DNA of 64,000 bases, taken from assembly GCA_036503555.1 (NCBI GenBank), contig DASXWQ010000093.1:17197-81196 (forward strand), read 5' to 3'. Made by a program: the position numbers and the translations under genes. The DNA comes from Actinocatenispora sp036503555 (lineage in GTDB: Bacteria > Actinomycetota > Actinomycetes > Mycobacteriales > Micromonosporaceae). This document shows, one piece after another, positions 41,256 to 49,916 of the stretch. The notes beneath the pieces were generated by a model. The model searched no databases. It was not told the origin of the DNA and worked only from the letters and a program-made list of their open reading frames with translations. Every line of letters begins with the position of its first letter. Position 1 is the first letter of the stretch.

Positions 41256-42583
41256 GGGATCTCCAGGGTCGCCCGGGTGGGTCCGCCCGGCGGACTGTGC
41301 AGCGCGAGCGTCCCGTCGAACGTACCCAACCGTCGTCGGATCCCGCGCAGCCCGGTACCGGCGGACTCCTCGGCGCCGCCCCGCCCGTCGTCCTCGACGG
41401 TCACCCGCAGCACGCCCCCGGCGTACCCGGCGGTGACGGTGGCGCGGGTCGCCGCGGCGTGCTTGGCGACGTTGGTCAGGAGCTCGGCGACCGCGAAGTA
41501 CGCGGCGGACTCGATCGGCGCGGACAGCCGGCCCGACAGCGTCACCCGCGCCTCGACCGGCAGCGGGCTGTCCAGCGCCAGCGCGCGCAGCGCGTCGGCG
41601 AGCCCGCGCTCGGACAGCACCGGCGGGTGGATCCCGCGTACCAGGTCGCGCAGCTCGTCGAGCGCCTGCGCGGACGTCTCCCGGGTCTTCGCGAGCAGTT
41701 CGCGTGCCGCGGCCGGGTCGGTGTCGAGCAGCCGCTCGATCGCGCCGAGGGTGAGGCCGACGGCGACGAGCCTGGCCTGCGCGCCGTCGTGCAGGTCGCG
41801 TTCGATCCGGCGCAGCTCCGCTGCCTGCGCGTCGGTGGCGTCGGCGCGGGTCCGGGTCAGCGTCTCGACACGCTGCCGCAGCCGGGCCGTGCCGGTCGGC
41901 GCGAGCAGCCAGCGCGCTGCGAGCCCGTGTACCCGCAGCATCGCCCGCGGTGTCGCCAGCACCGCGACGAACCCGAAGGCGGCCGCGGCGCCCACCACCA
42001 CCGCCGCCCCGGCCACCAGGTACGACGAGCCGAACAGCGGGTCGAGGGCGGTGACGCCGGCGAGCCGGGCCAGGCCGAGCGCGCCGTACGCGGGGACGAG
42101 GACCGGCAGGGCCACGGGTACGCCGCCGAGCGGCACCCCGACGACCTGCCAGGTCAGGTCGCGCCAGCTCGCCGGGTCCTGTCCGCGCCAGCGCAGCCAC
42201 CCGTTCAGTCGGGAGAACCAGTGGTACTTGTGGTAGTCGTGGCCGTTCCAGTACCAGCCGTGCTCGGTGCGCTCGACCGTCGGCCGCGGCCGGTACGGCG
42301 GCGCGATCGGCACGCCGCACCAGGCGGACACGAGCCGGCGGTGTGTCACCAGCAGTCGCCGGCCGAGCACCGCGGTCAGCAGCACCGCCGGCACGAACCA
42401 CAGCCAGAGGATCGCGCCGGTCGTCCCCCCGTGCAGCAGGATCACCGGCCACCGGGCCGGTACGACGACCGCGGACAGCGGCAGCACGGCCACCGCCAGC
42501 TCGGCCACCGTCAGCGCGAACAGCGCCACGCAGTGCCCGAGCGGGTCGGTACGCTCACGTAGCGTCGTCCGCATCGTCGCCAT
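41207..42583 (-). CDS. NarL-type sensor histidine kinase
   Basis: A 458-aa membrane kinase. The N-terminal part has four or five membrane helices with an intervening soluble loop rich in aromatic residues (RTEHGWYWNGHDYHKYHWFS). The dimerisation domain (HisKA_3) contains ELRRIERDLHDGAQARLVAV, with His in DLHDG as the phosphorylation site, and the ATPase domain has AVAELLTNVAKHAAA and VEDDGRGG followed by GTGLRGIRRRL. A GTG at 42589 is another start. The stimulus is unknown; the adjacent response regulator is its partner. Confidence 0.93.
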   Translation of the reverse strand: MATMRTTLRERTDPLGHCVALFALTVAELAVAVLPLSAVVVPARWPVILLHGGTTGAILWLWFVPAVLLTAVLGRRLLVTHRRLVSAWCGVPIAPPYRPRPTVERTEHGWYWNGHDYHKYHWFSRLNGWLRWRGQDPASWRDLTWQVVGVPLGGVPVALPVLVPAYGALGLARLAGVTALDPLFGSSYLVAGAAVVVGAAAAFGFVAVLATPRAMLRVHGLAARWLLAPTGTARLRQRVETLTRTRADATDAQAAELRRIERDLHDGAQARLVAVGLTLGAIERLLDTDPAAARELLAKTRETSAQALDELRDLVRGIHPPVLSERGLADALRALALDSPLPVEARVTLSGRLSAPIESAAYFAVAELLTNVAKHAAATRATVTAGYAGGVLRVTVEDDGRGGAEESAGTGLRGIRRRLGTFDGTLALHSPPGGPTRATLEIPCALSSPKTSTSSGRD

Positions 42584-42662
42584 GCGCACCAGTCTCGCCC
42601 AGCGGTACGCCGCCTGGACAGTGCGCCCCGCCCCCGTATCGGGGTGGGCCTGGCCCCACCCC

Positions 42663-43601
42663 TCAGCGGCGGCGGGAGCCGAACGTCGGGTTGCGGGTCA
42701 GACGCCGCGAGATGGGCGGTTGGGGGCCGTGCGTCGGCGACGGCGGGCCGGGGGCGGCGGCCGGCGGCGGCAGTACCGCCTCGGCCTGCGGGCGCGGGCC
42801 GGTGTGCTCCACGGTCAGCCGCTCGCGCTCCTCGACGCTGCGCTGCAGCCGGTCGGCGAACGCCGCGTCCTCGACCAGCTCGGCCGGCGACGCCGAGAAC
42901 GCCACGAAGATCAGCAGTACCACCGTGACGATGCTGACGACCAGCAGCACCGGCGGCAGCAGGTTGTTGAACGACGTGCCGCCGGACACGTCCGTGTGCG
43001 TGTCGGGGGTCAGGCGCAGCGCGGCCATGCCGGTGTAGTGCATGCCGCACACGGCGACGCCCATGACCGCCGCGGCGGCCAGCGTGGCGGCGCGGCCCCG
43101 GATGACGAGCGTGAACCACAGCGCGACGGCCGACGCGACGACCGCGATCAGCACCGACAGCGTGAACAGGATCGGCTCGAAGCTCATGCTCGCCGGCATC
43201 ACCATCGCGGCGATGCCGAGGTAGTGCATGGCGGCGATGCCGATGCCGGCGAGCAGGCCGGCCAGCGCGATCCGGTGCAGCTTGCGGGGATCGTTGCCGA
43301 CGATGGCGAGCCCGGCACCGACGGCGACGATCGCGACCAGCGCGCTCACCACGGTCAGCAGCATGTTGTACCGGATGACCGTGTTGTTGATGGAGAAGCC
43401 GAGCATCGCGATGAAGTGCATGACCCAGATGCCGGTACCGCCGAGTGAGACCGCGGCGACGGTGAGCCAGCCCCGGCGTCCGGGGCCGGTCAGGACCCGC
43501 GCCCGCGCGGCGCACATCAGGCCGAGCAGACAGCCGACGTACGACGCCGCGTACGCCAACACCGGCGTGAGCGCTCCGTAACTGAAATGATGCATGGGCA
43601 C
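42663..43601 (-). CDS. MHYT-domain integral membrane sensor
   Basis: A 312-aa protein with seven hydrophobic helices carrying three MHYT-type motifs: WVMHFIAML, AAMHYLGIA and GMHYTGMA. Such motifs are proposed to bind copper and sense gases or redox state. The C-terminal 75 residues are soluble, Pro-rich and lack any GGDEF or EAL output domain, so it is a stand-alone sensor. GTG 43601 is the first start, with ATG 43595 (MHHFSYG) as alternative. It is divergent from hypX. Confidence 0.87.
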   Translation of the reverse strand: MPMHHFSYGALTPVLAYAASYVGCLLGLMCAARARVLTGPGRRGWLTVAAVSLGGTGIWVMHFIAMLGFSINNTVIRYNMLLTVVSALVAIVAVGAGLAIVGNDPRKLHRIALAGLLAGIGIAAMHYLGIAAMVMPASMSFEPILFTLSVLIAVVASAVALWFTLVIRGRAATLAAAAVMGVAVCGMHYTGMAALRLTPDTHTDVSGGTSFNNLLPPVLLVVSIVTVVLLIFVAFSASPAELVEDAAFADRLQRSVEERERLTVEHTGPRPQAEAVLPPPAAAPGPPSPTHGPQPPISRRLTRNPTFGSRRR

Positions 43602-43868
43602 GGCGACAGCCGCCTTTCGCAGATCGGTTCCGCGTCCCCCACCGGACGCCTACCGCAGCTCCCACGGTCTCCACAGGGGTACTCGGACCTGCGGGACGCT
43701 GTGTTACCGAGGAAGTGTGGCAGGACTGTAGACGATGCGCCAGACTCGGCCCATTGTGGGCTTTCGGTACATCCCGCGAGTGCGTACGGTTACTGGAAAC
43801 CAGATCTTCACGTGGTCTTCGTTACTTGATTTGCATGTGTCGATCGAACCTCGCTAGCGTCACGCTTC

Positions 43869-45509
43869 GTGCGCCTGCTCTTGCTCGTTTCCGCGTTCAA
43901 CGGCCTGACCCAACGCCTGTGGGACGAACTACGGGAACGAGGTCACGAGGTCGCGGTGGAGTTCGCCCTCGATGAGCGAACCATCGCCGACGGCGTCTAC
44001 CAGGCCCAGCCGGACCTGATCCTGTGCCCGTACCTGAAGGAACGGGTGCCGGCCGAGGTGTGGACCAAGTGGCGCACCGTGATCATCCATCCGGGCCCGG
44101 TCGGCGACCGCGGACCGTCCTCTTTGGACTACGCGATCGCCGAGGGCGCGCCGCGCTGGGGCGTCACCGCGCTGTCCGCGGTCGAGGAGATGGACGCCGG
44201 TCCGATCTGGGCGCACCGCGAGTTCGACCTGCCGGCCGATCCGCCGCGCAAGTCCGCCCTGTACACCGGGCCGGTCGCGGACGCCGCGATCGAGTGCGCG
44301 CTGGAGGTCGTGGAGCGCGCCGCCGACCCGGACTTCGTTCCAACGCCGCTCGCCGACGCGCCCCGGCCGATCCCCGACGCGCGGCTGCGCCCGCTAATGA
44401 AGCAGGCCGAGCGGGCGTTCGACTGGTCCGCCGCCGCCGCCGACATCATCCGTACGATCCGCGCCGCGGACGGCTTCCCCGGCGTACGCACGGAATTGGC
44501 CGGCGTACCGGTCAGTGCCTTCGACGCGCATCCCGGCACCGGCACCGGCCGCCCCGGCGAGATCATCGGCCGCCAGGACGGGTACGTGCTGGTCGCAGCC
44601 GGCGACGGTGCGGTGTGGCTGGGGCACCTGCGGCAGCGCGGCGGCGTCAAGCTGCCGGCCGCTACGGTGCTGCGGGACAGGCTGGACCGGGTGCCGGTGC
44701 GTACGGACGGGCCGGCCGAGATCAGCTACCGTCGGCGCGGACCGGTGGGTGAGCTGACGTTCCGCTTCTACAACGGGGCGGCGGGCGTCGACCAGTGCCG
44801 GCGGCTGCGCCGCGAGCTGCACCGCGCGGCCCGCCAGGACACCCGGGTACTCGTGCTGCGCGGCGGGCCGGACGTGTTCTGCAACGGCGTGCACCTCAAC
44901 GAGATCTCGGCCGCGCCGGATCCCGCGGCGTACGCGTGGGAGAACATCAAGGCGATCAACCTGGTGTGCCGGGAGCTGATCGAGGCGGCCGAGGACCAGG
45001 TCACGATCGCCGCGTTCACCGGTAACGCGGGCGCCGGCGGCGTGATGCTCGGCCTCGGCGCCGACGTGGTCGCGGCCCGCGCGGGCATCGTGCTCAACCC
45101 GTACTACGACATCGGCCTGTACGGCTCGGAGCTGCACAGCTACGCGCTGCCGCGACGGGTCGGCATCGACACGGCTGAGCGGCTGCTGTCCGACTGCCTG
45201 CCGGTGGGCGCCGCGACCGCCGCGCGCCTCGGCCTGGTCGACCTGACCGGGCCGGGCGACCCGGTCGCGTTCGACGCCTGGCTGAGCGACCTCGCCGACC
45301 AGTACGCCGAGCCCGGCACGTGGCACGACATCGTCGCCGCGCGCAAGCCGGCGCCGCGCCCGCTCGACTACCACGAGACGCTCGAACTGGCCGAGATGGC
45401 GCGGGACATCTTCGACGACCGGTCCGGCTTCACCGCCGCCCGCGAGTCCTTCGTACGCAAGGTCGCCCCGACCGCCACCCCGCCGAGGCTGGCCGTGCAC
45501 CGCCGCTGA
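43869..45509 (+). CDS. hypX: HypX/HoxX formyl-THF:CO maturation protein
   Basis: A 546-aa two-domain protein. The N-terminal formyltransferase domain (1-260) has IIHPGPVGDRGPSSLDYAIA and the C-terminal enoyl-CoA hydratase domain (280-500) has VLVLRGGPDVFCNGVHLNEI and AAFTGNAGAGGVMLGLGADV. HypX makes CO from N10-formyl-THF as the ligand for the active site of [NiFe]-hydrogenase when oxygen is present. No hydrogenase or other hyp gene is in this window. It starts at GTG 43869 and is followed by a hairpin terminator. Confidence 0.93.
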   Translation: MRLLLLVSAFNGLTQRLWDELRERGHEVAVEFALDERTIADGVYQAQPDLILCPYLKERVPAEVWTKWRTVIIHPGPVGDRGPSSLDYAIAEGAPRWGVTALSAVEEMDAGPIWAHREFDLPADPPRKSALYTGPVADAAIECALEVVERAADPDFVPTPLADAPRPIPDARLRPLMKQAERAFDWSAAAADIIRTIRAADGFPGVRTELAGVPVSAFDAHPGTGTGRPGEIIGRQDGYVLVAAGDGAVWLGHLRQRGGVKLPAATVLRDRLDRVPVRTDGPAEISYRRRGPVGELTFRFYNGAAGVDQCRRLRRELHRAARQDTRVLVLRGGPDVFCNGVHLNEISAAPDPAAYAWENIKAINLVCRELIEAAEDQVTIAAFTGNAGAGGVMLGLGADVVAARAGIVLNPYYDIGLYGSELHSYALPRRVGIDTAERLLSDCLPVGAATAARLGLVDLTGPGDPVAFDAWLSDLADQYAEPGTWHDIVAARKPAPRPLDYHETLELAEMARDIFDDRSGFTAARESFVRKVAPTATPPRLAVHRR

Positions 45510-45530
45510 CCCGGGCGCGTTTCGCCCGGG
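45510..45530 (+). terminator. Hairpin after hypX
   Basis: CCCGGGCG at 45510-45517 pairs with CGCCCGGG at 45523-45530 (loop CGTTT), directly after the hypX stop. Confidence 0.65.
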
Positions 45531-45639
45531 GCGACCCGGGAGGGTGCGGTGTCGTTTCGTTCCGTCCGGTCCGGTTCGGGGGCACGCATGGCTGCTTCGG
45601 TGCTGCTGTCCTCGGCGGCCCGTTGGTACACCAACCAGG

Positions 45640-46123
45640 TTGTCGCGACGGCGGCGCTGGGCGGATGCGAGCAGCGCCGGATCCGGTGCCGTGGCAGCCG
45701 ATCCGAGCCAACGCGCGACCAGTGTCGGGCCGCGGCGGTGCCGCAGCACGCACCGGCCGTCGGGCGTGACCGTCGCCGACACGCGGCACGCCAGCCTGCC
45801 CTCGGCCCAGTCGTCGTCGACGGCGCCGCCGTCGCGGTACACGACGGCGGAGCTGACGAACCGGTGCGGGCTGGTGTCCGCCTCGTCGACCGCGAGATGG
45901 TGCGCGCCCGGCAGGTCCGGCGCCGCCGCACCGTCACCTCCCACGGCACGTACGGCACGCGCAGCGCGTCGAGCGTCCGGCGCGCGCCCTCGGCGTACGC
46001 GGAGCCCTCGTCGAGCGTGAAGACGACCTGGACGCGCGGATCACCCTGGACCGCGGGCAGCACGTCGAGCAGCCGGTTGGTCGCGGTCAACGTCCGCGCG
46101 ACCACCAGCACCCGCCGCCGCAC
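45640..46123 (-). pseudogene. Composite decayed gene (N-terminal glycosyltransferase-like part)
   Basis: From GTG 46123 the frame reads RRRVLVVARTLTATNRLLDV, then VQVVFTLDEGSAYAEGARRT and LDALRVPYVPWEV, resembling the start of CDP-glycerol/glycosyltransferase-like proteins. Near 45940 it shifts, and in another frame continues LPGAHHLAVDEADTSPHRFV, VSSAVVYRDGGAVDDDW and RHRRGPTLVARWLG until about 45640. The two halves may come from one gene with a large deletion or from two. No intact gene covers 45531-46268, otherwise empty. Confidence 0.35.
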
Positions 46124-46268
46124 CGGGTAGGTCAGCCAGCGCGCGTCGCCACCCGCCGCCGGAACCGGCTCCCGGCTCGGATTGTCCTACGGGCGGGAGG
46201 TTTCGGGGTGACGTCATCCATCCGCCCTCCTCGCCGCGCCGGTACCACCGGAGCGCCACGCCACCGCG

Positions 46269-47369
46269 TCAGTCGGCGGCCTCGATGCGTACGTCGGGCG
46301 GCAGGTCGGGGGAGAGGAAGGCGGCGAGGCGCCGACCCTCGGCGGTGACCGACGCGGTGTCCCGCACCGACAGCGCCCGGTACGGCGTCACGGCCAGCAC
46401 CGACTCGGTACGCGTCGCGCGGTGCGCCCACGTCCCCCGCACGAGGCCGTCCACGAGCACCGTGCCGGGCACCGTGCCGTTGAGGCTTGCGAACAGCAGT
46501 TTCCGGTACTCCTCGGGTACGACCCGGCTGCGGTCGGCGTGCGAGAGCAGCAGGTTGTCCCACTGCGGCAGGAAACGTACGGGAACCGTCGTGTCGGGGT
46601 CGGGGCGCGGCGCGTCGGGCAGGTCGTACAGCTCGGTGCCGTCCTCGCCGGTGAACGTGACGAGCCGCGGGCGCAGCCGGTCCACGACCTCGCGCAGCCG
46701 GGTCAGCCCCGACCACGTCTGCACGTCGGCCACGCTGGCCGGTCCGAACGCGCCGAGATACCGCAGTACCAACGGATCCGGCGCGTCGTCGGTGCCGACC
46801 GCGGTGCCCAGCCAGTGCTCTGCGGTGGTGTGTGCGGCCTTCCCGCCGCGGCCCCACAGCCCGCGCGGCGTCACCTGCACCAGCGGCAGGTACGTCCGGG
46901 CGACGTGGCCGAACAGCGCCGGATCGATGTCGGGCCAGCGTTCGGCGAGCGCCGCGCCGATCTCCGCGTACGTCCGCGGCTCCCGCTCGACGAGGGCGCG
47001 CCCGGCGGCGGCGACCTCCTCGCGGTCGAGATCGGCGTACCGGCCGCGGAACTGGCCGGACAGCCCGCGCTCCAGCACCGGCCGGATCCGGGCACGCAGG
47101 TCGAGGCAGTCGTCGGCGGTCAGGGTGTGGATCGTGCCGCGCATCGCCACGATCCGGACGATCCGCCGGTCGGCCATCGCCGCCGACAGGTCCTCGGCGG
47201 CGAATCCGGCGAGCCGCGTCCACAGCCCCACGTACGGCGGTGCCGGCGCCTGCGCCTGCAACCCGACCAGGTGCCGGACCGCCGACTCCACCGGCACCTC
47301 GGCGCGTTGGATCAGGAACTGCCGGGCGAGCAGCGCCCGGTTGACCGCGCGCCGGCTGATCGTCGTCAT
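46269..47369 (-). CDS. AlkZ-like winged-helix DNA-binding protein (DUF1006)
   Basis: A 366-aa protein. The start MTTISRRAVNRALLARQFLI, RHLVGLQAQAPAPPYVGLWT (with a Q-x-Q pair), RIVAMRGTIHTLTADDCLDL and LPQWDNLLLSHADRSRVVPE are the conserved regions of the HTH_42/AlkZ family. AlkZ is a DNA glycosylase that unhooks interstrand cross-links and protects the producers of such antibiotics; most homologues in other genomes are of unknown role. The catalytic Q-x-Q is present here as QAQ. It lies alone in the minus orientation upstream of the decayed gene. Confidence 0.87.
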   Translation of the reverse strand: MTTISRRAVNRALLARQFLIQRAEVPVESAVRHLVGLQAQAPAPPYVGLWTRLAGFAAEDLSAAMADRRIVRIVAMRGTIHTLTADDCLDLRARIRPVLERGLSGQFRGRYADLDREEVAAAGRALVEREPRTYAEIGAALAERWPDIDPALFGHVARTYLPLVQVTPRGLWGRGGKAAHTTAEHWLGTAVGTDDAPDPLVLRYLGAFGPASVADVQTWSGLTRLREVVDRLRPRLVTFTGEDGTELYDLPDAPRPDPDTTVPVRFLPQWDNLLLSHADRSRVVPEEYRKLLFASLNGTVPGTVLVDGLVRGTWAHRATRTESVLAVTPYRALSVRDTASVTAEGRRLAAFLSPDLPPDVRIEAAD

Positions 47370-47399
47370 ACGCGCGAGACTAGAGGGCGTTGCGGCCGG

Positions 47400-48494
47400 T
47401 TACTGACCGCTGCCGTCCGGGACCTTGGACGCCAGCTCGGGGTGCGACAGCAGCAGGTCGTCGACCGTGTCGGTACGCATCGCCTTGAAGAGCTGGTCCC
47501 CGAGCGGCTGCTGCAAGCCCTCGCCCTGGTACGCGTCGCCCTCGCCGATCGCCATGTGCGGCACCTGCAAGGTGACGATCTTGTCCGCGGTGATGTGCCG
47601 CAGCGCCAGCGCCAGGTCGGCGATGCTGTACCCGCCGCGGTCCAGCCGGACCGCCTTGCCCACGGAGTTGAGGATCGCGGTCAGCTTCGACGGGTTGCCC
47701 ACCACGCCCTTGCTGGTGGCCTGCTTGAGGATCTGCTTGACGTACTGCTGCTGGAGCTTCTGCCGGCCGTAGTCGCCGCCGGGCACGTCGTCGCGCTGGC
47801 GTACCAGCTTGAGGGCCATGTCGGCGTCGTAGTGGTGGCAGCCCTTCTGGAACGTCAGCGGCGGGCCGTTGGTGAAGCCGGGCTGGTGCGAGGTGAAGCC
47901 CTGGTCGAGGCACATCGTGACGCCGCCGAGCGCCGTCGTGATGCCCTTGAAGCCGTCCCAGTTGACCAGGCCCGCCATGTTCCACTCGGCGCCGGTCAGC
48001 TTCGCGACGGTACGGCTCAGCAGCGCCATGCCGCCGTTCACGTCGTTGACGTCCTTCATCCCGGACGGGAACGACGCGTTCAGCCGGTCCTGGCCGCCCT
48101 GGTACCCGCTGTTCGTGTCGGCGGGGATGTCGACCCGCAGGTCACGCGGCAGCGACAGCAGGTACGCCTGGTTGAGCCCGGCGGGGATGTGCAGCCACAT
48201 GATCGAGTCGGTCCGCGGCTTCTCGCCGCTGGACTTCCACGAGTCGCGCAGGTCGCTGCCGGCGAGCAGCACGTCCAGCGGGCCCTTCACCTCGGAGCCG
48301 GCCTTCTTGCGGGAGTCACCGCCGATCAGGCTGGTCTGCGGGATCGCGTTGTCGACCTTGTCGAGGACGATGGACCCCGCGGCGAGGCTGCCGCCGCTCA
48401 GGACCACGAAGACGACGCCGAACACCAGCGACAGCCTCGCCCACCACGGGGCGCGGCTACGCCGCCCCTTCTCCGCCGGCCGGTGATGACCCAC
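47400..48494 (-). CDS. LytR-CpsA-Psr (LCP) cell-wall ligase
   Basis: A 364-aa membrane-anchored protein from GTG 48494 (AGGAGG upstream). One N-terminal helix (WARLSLVFGVVFVVLSGGSL) is followed by an extracellular LCP domain with DVLLAGSDLRDSW, RTDSIMWLHIPAGLNQAYLL, SLPRDLRVDIP, the NGGMALLSRTVAKLTG helix and LVRQRDDVPGGDYGRQKLQQ. The Asp/Arg residues bind polyprenyl pyrophosphate. LCP proteins attach wall polymers to peptidoglycan. The usual C-terminal LytR_C domain is absent. Confidence 0.93.
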   Translation of the reverse strand: MGHHRPAEKGRRSRAPWWARLSLVFGVVFVVLSGGSLAAGSIVLDKVDNAIPQTSLIGGDSRKKAGSEVKGPLDVLLAGSDLRDSWKSSGEKPRTDSIMWLHIPAGLNQAYLLSLPRDLRVDIPADTNSGYQGGQDRLNASFPSGMKDVNDVNGGMALLSRTVAKLTGAEWNMAGLVNWDGFKGITTALGGVTMCLDQGFTSHQPGFTNGPPLTFQKGCHHYDADMALKLVRQRDDVPGGDYGRQKLQQQYVKQILKQATSKGVVGNPSKLTAILNSVGKAVRLDRGGYSIADLALALRHITADKIVTLQVPHMAIGEGDAYQGEGLQQPLGDQLFKAMRTDTVDDLLLSHPELASKVPDGSGQ

Positions 48495-48678
48495 CGGTAC
48501 CTCCTCACACCTGCCGAGTCTCCTGCCACGTACCCGCGGGACACCGCGCGCATGCGCCGGGCACCGCACGCGAAACCGTACATCCCGGCGGGAATCGTCG
48601 CGGCCGCGGCACCAGCTCCGGGGGAAGATACCCGCCGTAGCTGAGAGGCGCCCGCCCGGAGGCCCGGACGGCGGGAAA

Positions 48679-49179
48679 TCATCCGGTCGAGTAGGTCACC
48701 ACGTGGACCGGGCAGTGGGCCTGCCGTTCCAGCGCCCGCGCCGGGCAGTGGTGGAAGCCACGTGCCCACCACGGGCGCGGCCGGGCGGCGAGATGGATCG
48801 ACCGCACCGGGCACTCCTCGGCCACCGCGCGCAGGGCGCGCGCCGGCTCGCCCTCGCGTACCAGGAACTGCCAGGGCAGCCCGGCCTCCTCCAGGATCTG
48901 GACGCAGTCCAGCCAGGCGGTCAGCTCGCCATCGTCGCGGCAGTCCAGCCAGCATCCGCCGGCCGCGCCAGCGAACGTCGCGCCGAGCGCCTCGACCGGA
49001 CTCAGCCCGCGTCGTACGTGCACGGCGACGACGGTGAGTCCGTCCGCGCTCGCCTCGGCCCGCGCGGCGAGCAGCGCGGCGCGTCCGGCCGCGCTGCCGT
49101 CCACGCCGACCATGGTCCGCCGCGGGGCGCCCCCGGTCCGGGCGCCGGCGTCGGGACGCCGGCCGCTGTCCACGGTCAT
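48679..49179 (-). CDS. UspA-like universal stress protein
   Basis: A 166-aa protein with one Usp domain: TMVGVDGSAAGRAALLAARA near residue 23, LTVVAVHVRRGLSPV, then a Cys-rich middle (GGCWLDCRDDGELTAW, LDCVQ), CPVRSIHLAARPRPW and CPVHVVTYS at the end. The nucleotide-binding G-x2-G-x9-G(S/T) loop is only partly conserved (AARPRPWWARGF), so ATP binding is doubtful. Unusually it has six cysteines, several in the middle. It is divergent from a MarR regulator across a region with a 12-bp palindrome. Confidence 0.8.
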   Translation of the reverse strand: MTVDSGRRPDAGARTGGAPRRTMVGVDGSAAGRAALLAARAEASADGLTVVAVHVRRGLSPVEALGATFAGAAGGCWLDCRDDGELTAWLDCVQILEEAGLPWQFLVREGEPARALRAVAEECPVRSIHLAARPRPWWARGFHHCPARALERQAHCPVHVVTYSTG

Positions 49180-49230
49180 GTCGATCACCCGTTTCGGCCG
49201 TGTTTCGTACGGCGTCGGCGTGCAATGTAG

Positions 49231-49242
49231 ATAGCAGGCTAT
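49231..49242. promoter_or_regulatory. Palindrome in the uspA-marR divergent region
   Basis: ATAGCAGGCTAT (5-bp arms, 2-base centre) within an AT-rich stretch between the divergent UspA and MarR genes is a candidate MarR operator. Flanking bases extend the imperfect symmetry. Confidence 0.4.
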
Positions 49243-49300
49243 GGACTTGCCCGGCCGGTCGCAAGTGCTGCAGGTCGCGGCATGCAGGATGATCGAGGAC

Positions 49301-49762
49301 GTGACGACGACGCGGGGGGACGGCGGCTCGGTGCCCGAGTTCGCCATGGCGTTGACCGGCCTGATGCAGGCGGCCCGGCGTACCCGGGGTCGGGTGCAGC
49401 GTCAGCTCACCGACCTGTCCGCGGCGCAGCTGATCGCGCTGCAGGCGGTCGAACGGGTCGGGGAGAAAGGCGTGGTGGCGGTCGCCGCCGACATCGGGAT
49501 CGCCCAGCCCACCGCCACCCGTACGGTCCGGGCCCTGGTGGAACGCGGCCTGGTCGAGCGCGGCACCGACCCGACCGACGGGCGCGGCTCGGTGCTGCGG
49601 CTGACCGACGCCGGGCGTACCACGCTCGCGGCGGCGCGGGAGCTGTTCCTGGACCTGCTGGACGGGGTGTGGCGGGACATGACCGAGGCCGAACGGGAGC
49701 TCTGCGTACCGCTGCTGTCGAAGCTGACCGCGCTGCTCGACCGGCTGAACTCAGCACCCTGA
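49301..49762 (+). CDS. MarR-family transcriptional regulator
   Basis: A 153-aa winged-helix protein. FAMALTGLMQAARRTRGRVQ and LSAAQLIALQAVERVGEKGV lead to the recognition helix IGIAQPTATRTVRALVERGL, the wing RGTDPTDGRGSVLRLTDAGR and a C-terminal dimer helix. The start could be ATG 49289 or GTG 49301; neither has a good ribosome site. It is divergent from the UspA gene and may control it, as MarR genes often regulate a neighbour and themselves. Confidence 0.9.
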   Translation: MTTTRGDGGSVPEFAMALTGLMQAARRTRGRVQRQLTDLSAAQLIALQAVERVGEKGVVAVAADIGIAQPTATRTVRALVERGLVERGTDPTDGRGSVLRLTDAGRTTLAAARELFLDLLDGVWRDMTEAERELCVPLLSKLTALLDRLNSAP

Positions 49763-49916
49763 CGAGACAGGCCGTGACGGCGCGGTCCTGCCCCGGTGTG
49801 CGGAACGCGCGCCCGACCCCGGCCCACGCGGCGCCCGTCGTCTGCGGCCGAATCACGGATCCGCGTCACGCCAACGGTTGCCAGCGACTAGCGTCGCCAG
49901 CGGGGGAGGCAAGCGG

